In this document: positions 62,876 through 64,000 of the stretch, one piece after another
Layout: each line of letters begins with the position of its first letter
How positions within the stretch are numbered: the stretch's first letter is position 1
Source of the DNA: Pseudomonas wadenswilerensis
GTDB taxonomy: Bacteria; Pseudomonadota; Gammaproteobacteria; Pseudomonadales; Pseudomonadaceae
Direction of reading: 5' to 3'
Assembly (NCBI RefSeq): GCF_900497695.1
Contig: NZ_UIDD01000004.1
Location: 62,001 to 126,000, forward strand
DNA length: 64,000 nt
Position numbers and translations under genes: made by a program
Notes under the pieces: generated by a model
Database searches by the model: none
What the model saw: the letters and a program-made list of their open reading frames with translations, nothing else
Told to the model about the DNA's origin: nothing

Positions 62876-63532
62876 TTAACGGGTGGATACCGGGCGCTTG
62901 ACCCAGACCGGCGACAGGTTGCTGCCGGAGCCGGTGACATACAGCACCGCCGCTTCGCCGCGCTCCAGAGCCACAGGCTTCAGATCGCTGACTTTCTTAT
63001 CGCCTTCATACAGCGCCAGGCTGACCTTGACCGGGTTGATCTCACGCTCGCCACGGGCCTTGGCGGCCACCGGCTTGACCACTTCGGTCTTGCCGTCGGC
63101 GGTCTTCAGGGTCAAAGCCTGGTTACTGAGGTTCTGTACCCGCACCAGGGATTTCTGCTTGTTCTTGAACGGCGGCTCCTCGACCAGCTGCGGCTGGCCC
63201 GAGGTGTTGTTGACCAGGGTGTAGTAGTGATCGGCGGCGAGCTTGACCGGCAGGCTCTGGCTGCCGACCTTGGCGCTGTAATCGCCCTGGGGCATGAAGC
63301 TGAAATCACTGCTGCCCTGGGCGGCCACTTCGTTGATCTGGGTATTGCCGACGCTGGCGCTGACCGGCTGGGCACCGGCGTTGTAGATGCGCACGAAGGT
63401 CGAGCCTTTCGGCGCGGTCGGGCCATACAGCGCGGCGTCGGCGCCGGCCAGGGCTTGCAGCGAGAGCAGGCTCAGACCGGCGGCCAGGGCGCAGGCTTTG
63501 GCGATGCGGAGCTTTTGGGTATGCAAGGTCAT
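62876..63532 (-). CDS. algF: Alginate O-acetylation protein AlgF
   Basis: A 218-residue periplasmic protein with a signal peptide (cut near QALA, residue 29) and two beta-sandwich halves (ALYGPTAPKGSTFVRIYNAG, ALYEGDKKVSDLKPVALERG). It takes part in O-acetylation of alginate with AlgI, AlgJ and AlgX. I chose MTLHTQKLRI (63532) because gaggaaa lies nine bases upstream. 13 bases after algJ. Confidence 0.95.
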   Translation of the reverse strand: MTLHTQKLRIAKACALAAGLSLLSLQALAGADAALYGPTAPKGSTFVRIYNAGAQPVSASVGNTQINEVAAQGSSDFSFMPQGDYSAKVGSQSLPVKLAADHYYTLVNNTSGQPQLVEEPPFKNKQKSLVRVQNLSNQALTLKTADGKTEVVKPVAAKARGEREINPVKVSLALYEGDKKVSDLKPVALERGEAAVLYVTGSGSNLSPVWVKRPVSTR

Positions 63533-63545
63533 GTGCGTTTCCTCT

Positions 63546-64000
63546 TCAGTTTTCCGTCCGATGGGACGACAGGGCCAGGTCTTGATTGGCATTGCGGGTT
63601 TTTTTCAGCTGCGCGATCCACTGCGGATCGAATGCGCTGAGGTCGTTTTTCATTGGCAGATAACGTTCCGGGAACTCCCAGATCAGCACTTGCGGCGCGC
63701 TGTTCTTGAAGGCGTCGGTTTGCAGGTACTTGAGCATCGGCAGCAGCGGGCCATGACCGTCTTCGGCGTAATTGACCACGTCGCTGCGCAGCGCTTGCTG
63801 CAGGGCACCGAGGAAGTTCCAGCTGGGGTTGGCGCTGTAGCTGGTGCCGATCAGTGCCACCGGGATTTCGTTGTCGGCGAACAGTGCGTCGCCGTTTTCA
63901 CCTTCAGCCTGGGCCGGGCGGGTGCTGCGTTGTTGCAGGGTGTCCGGCGGCGGCAGCAGGTTGCTGAACAGTGGGTCGAGCGGCAGGAAGTTGGTCAGGT
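63546..64000 (-). CDS. algJ: Alginate O-acetyltransferase AlgJ (C-terminal part)
   Basis: Only the C-terminal 150 residues lie in the window; the gene is cut at 64000. The visible part contains the catalytic serine motif LIGTSYSANPSWNF and the conserved QVLIWEFPERYLP of the SGNH-like AlgJ/AlgX family; the Asp-His pair is upstream and outside. It attaches acetyl groups to alginate in the periplasm. Confidence 0.92.
   Translation of the reverse strand, partial: LTNFLPLDPLFSNLLPPPDTLQQRSTRPAQAEGENGDALFADNEIPVALIGTSYSANPSWNFLGALQQALRSDVVNYAEDGHGPLLPMLKYLQTDAFKNSAPQVLIWEFPERYLPMKNDLSAFDPQWIAQLKKTRNANQDLALSSHRTEN

Noticed and set aside
61544..63640. 698-residue ORF opposite algA and algF
   Set aside because: Runs through two well-identified genes and their spacer; His/Val/Gly-rich shadow.

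Overview
This window is chromosomal DNA from a fluorescent Pseudomonas, most likely of the P. putida group. The evidence is the high GC content, the fruBKA operon preceded by a perfect Pseudomonas Cra operator, the alginate genes algJ-algF-algA, two FecIR-type iron signalling systems, NorR/flavohaemoglobin, OprD-type porin, and many REP/REPIN palindromes between genes. Gene order and codon use are those of a core chromosome. No insertion sequence, phage, tRNA, rRNA or CRISPR array was seen.

Layout. 1-632 is a tandem array of a 122-bp unit made of two inverted REPs. 707-6374 is the fructose phosphotransferase operon fruB-fruK-fruA. 6375-10940 holds small conserved proteins, a sigma-54-driven PA2169-type gene, a diguanylate cyclase and an OprD-family porin. 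10942-17238 (minus) is an RND efflux operon (adaptor, pump) followed by its own two-component system. 17508-21134 has an Aer-like chemoreceptor, a YkgJ-type cysteine cluster protein, a small secreted protein and CheV. 21215-24103 is the nitric-oxide detoxification pair norR/hmp with two NorR sites between them. 24275-25013 is psiE and a DUF3509 gene.

25323-27504 is a compact orphan type VI secretion cargo cassette: a small PAAR-like protein, a PAAR-effector with a glycine-zipper C-terminus, and an overlapping three-helix membrane protein that looks like its immunity protein. This is the most accessory-looking piece of the window and its 3' end has a different base composition. 27562-27966 is a ribosome hibernation-factor-like gene.

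28145-40528 is an iron-uptake region: fecI-fecR-fecA (ferric citrate), a divergent CirA-type receptor, then one Fur-box-led run DUF3649-PepSY-DUF3325-sigma-antisigma-STN receptor. 40590-43183 is a trimeric autotransporter adhesin with a BamE-like lipoprotein just downstream. 43513-48008 has an AraC regulator, a DMT exporter, an unrecognised small protein, a 2-hydroxyacid dehydrogenase and a LysR regulator.

48195-58697 carries two complete export machines in a row: a FUSC-type aromatic-acid efflux operon (outer membrane factor, FUSC, DUF1656, adaptor) divergent from its LysR regulator, then a UspA gene, a second LysR regulator, and an EmrB-EmrA-outer-membrane-factor operon trailed by a short-chain dehydrogenase. 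59525-61284 has a second SDR, a thioredoxin-like protein and a membrane protein of unknown role. 61391-64000 (minus) is the 3' end of the alginate operon, algJ being cut by the window end.
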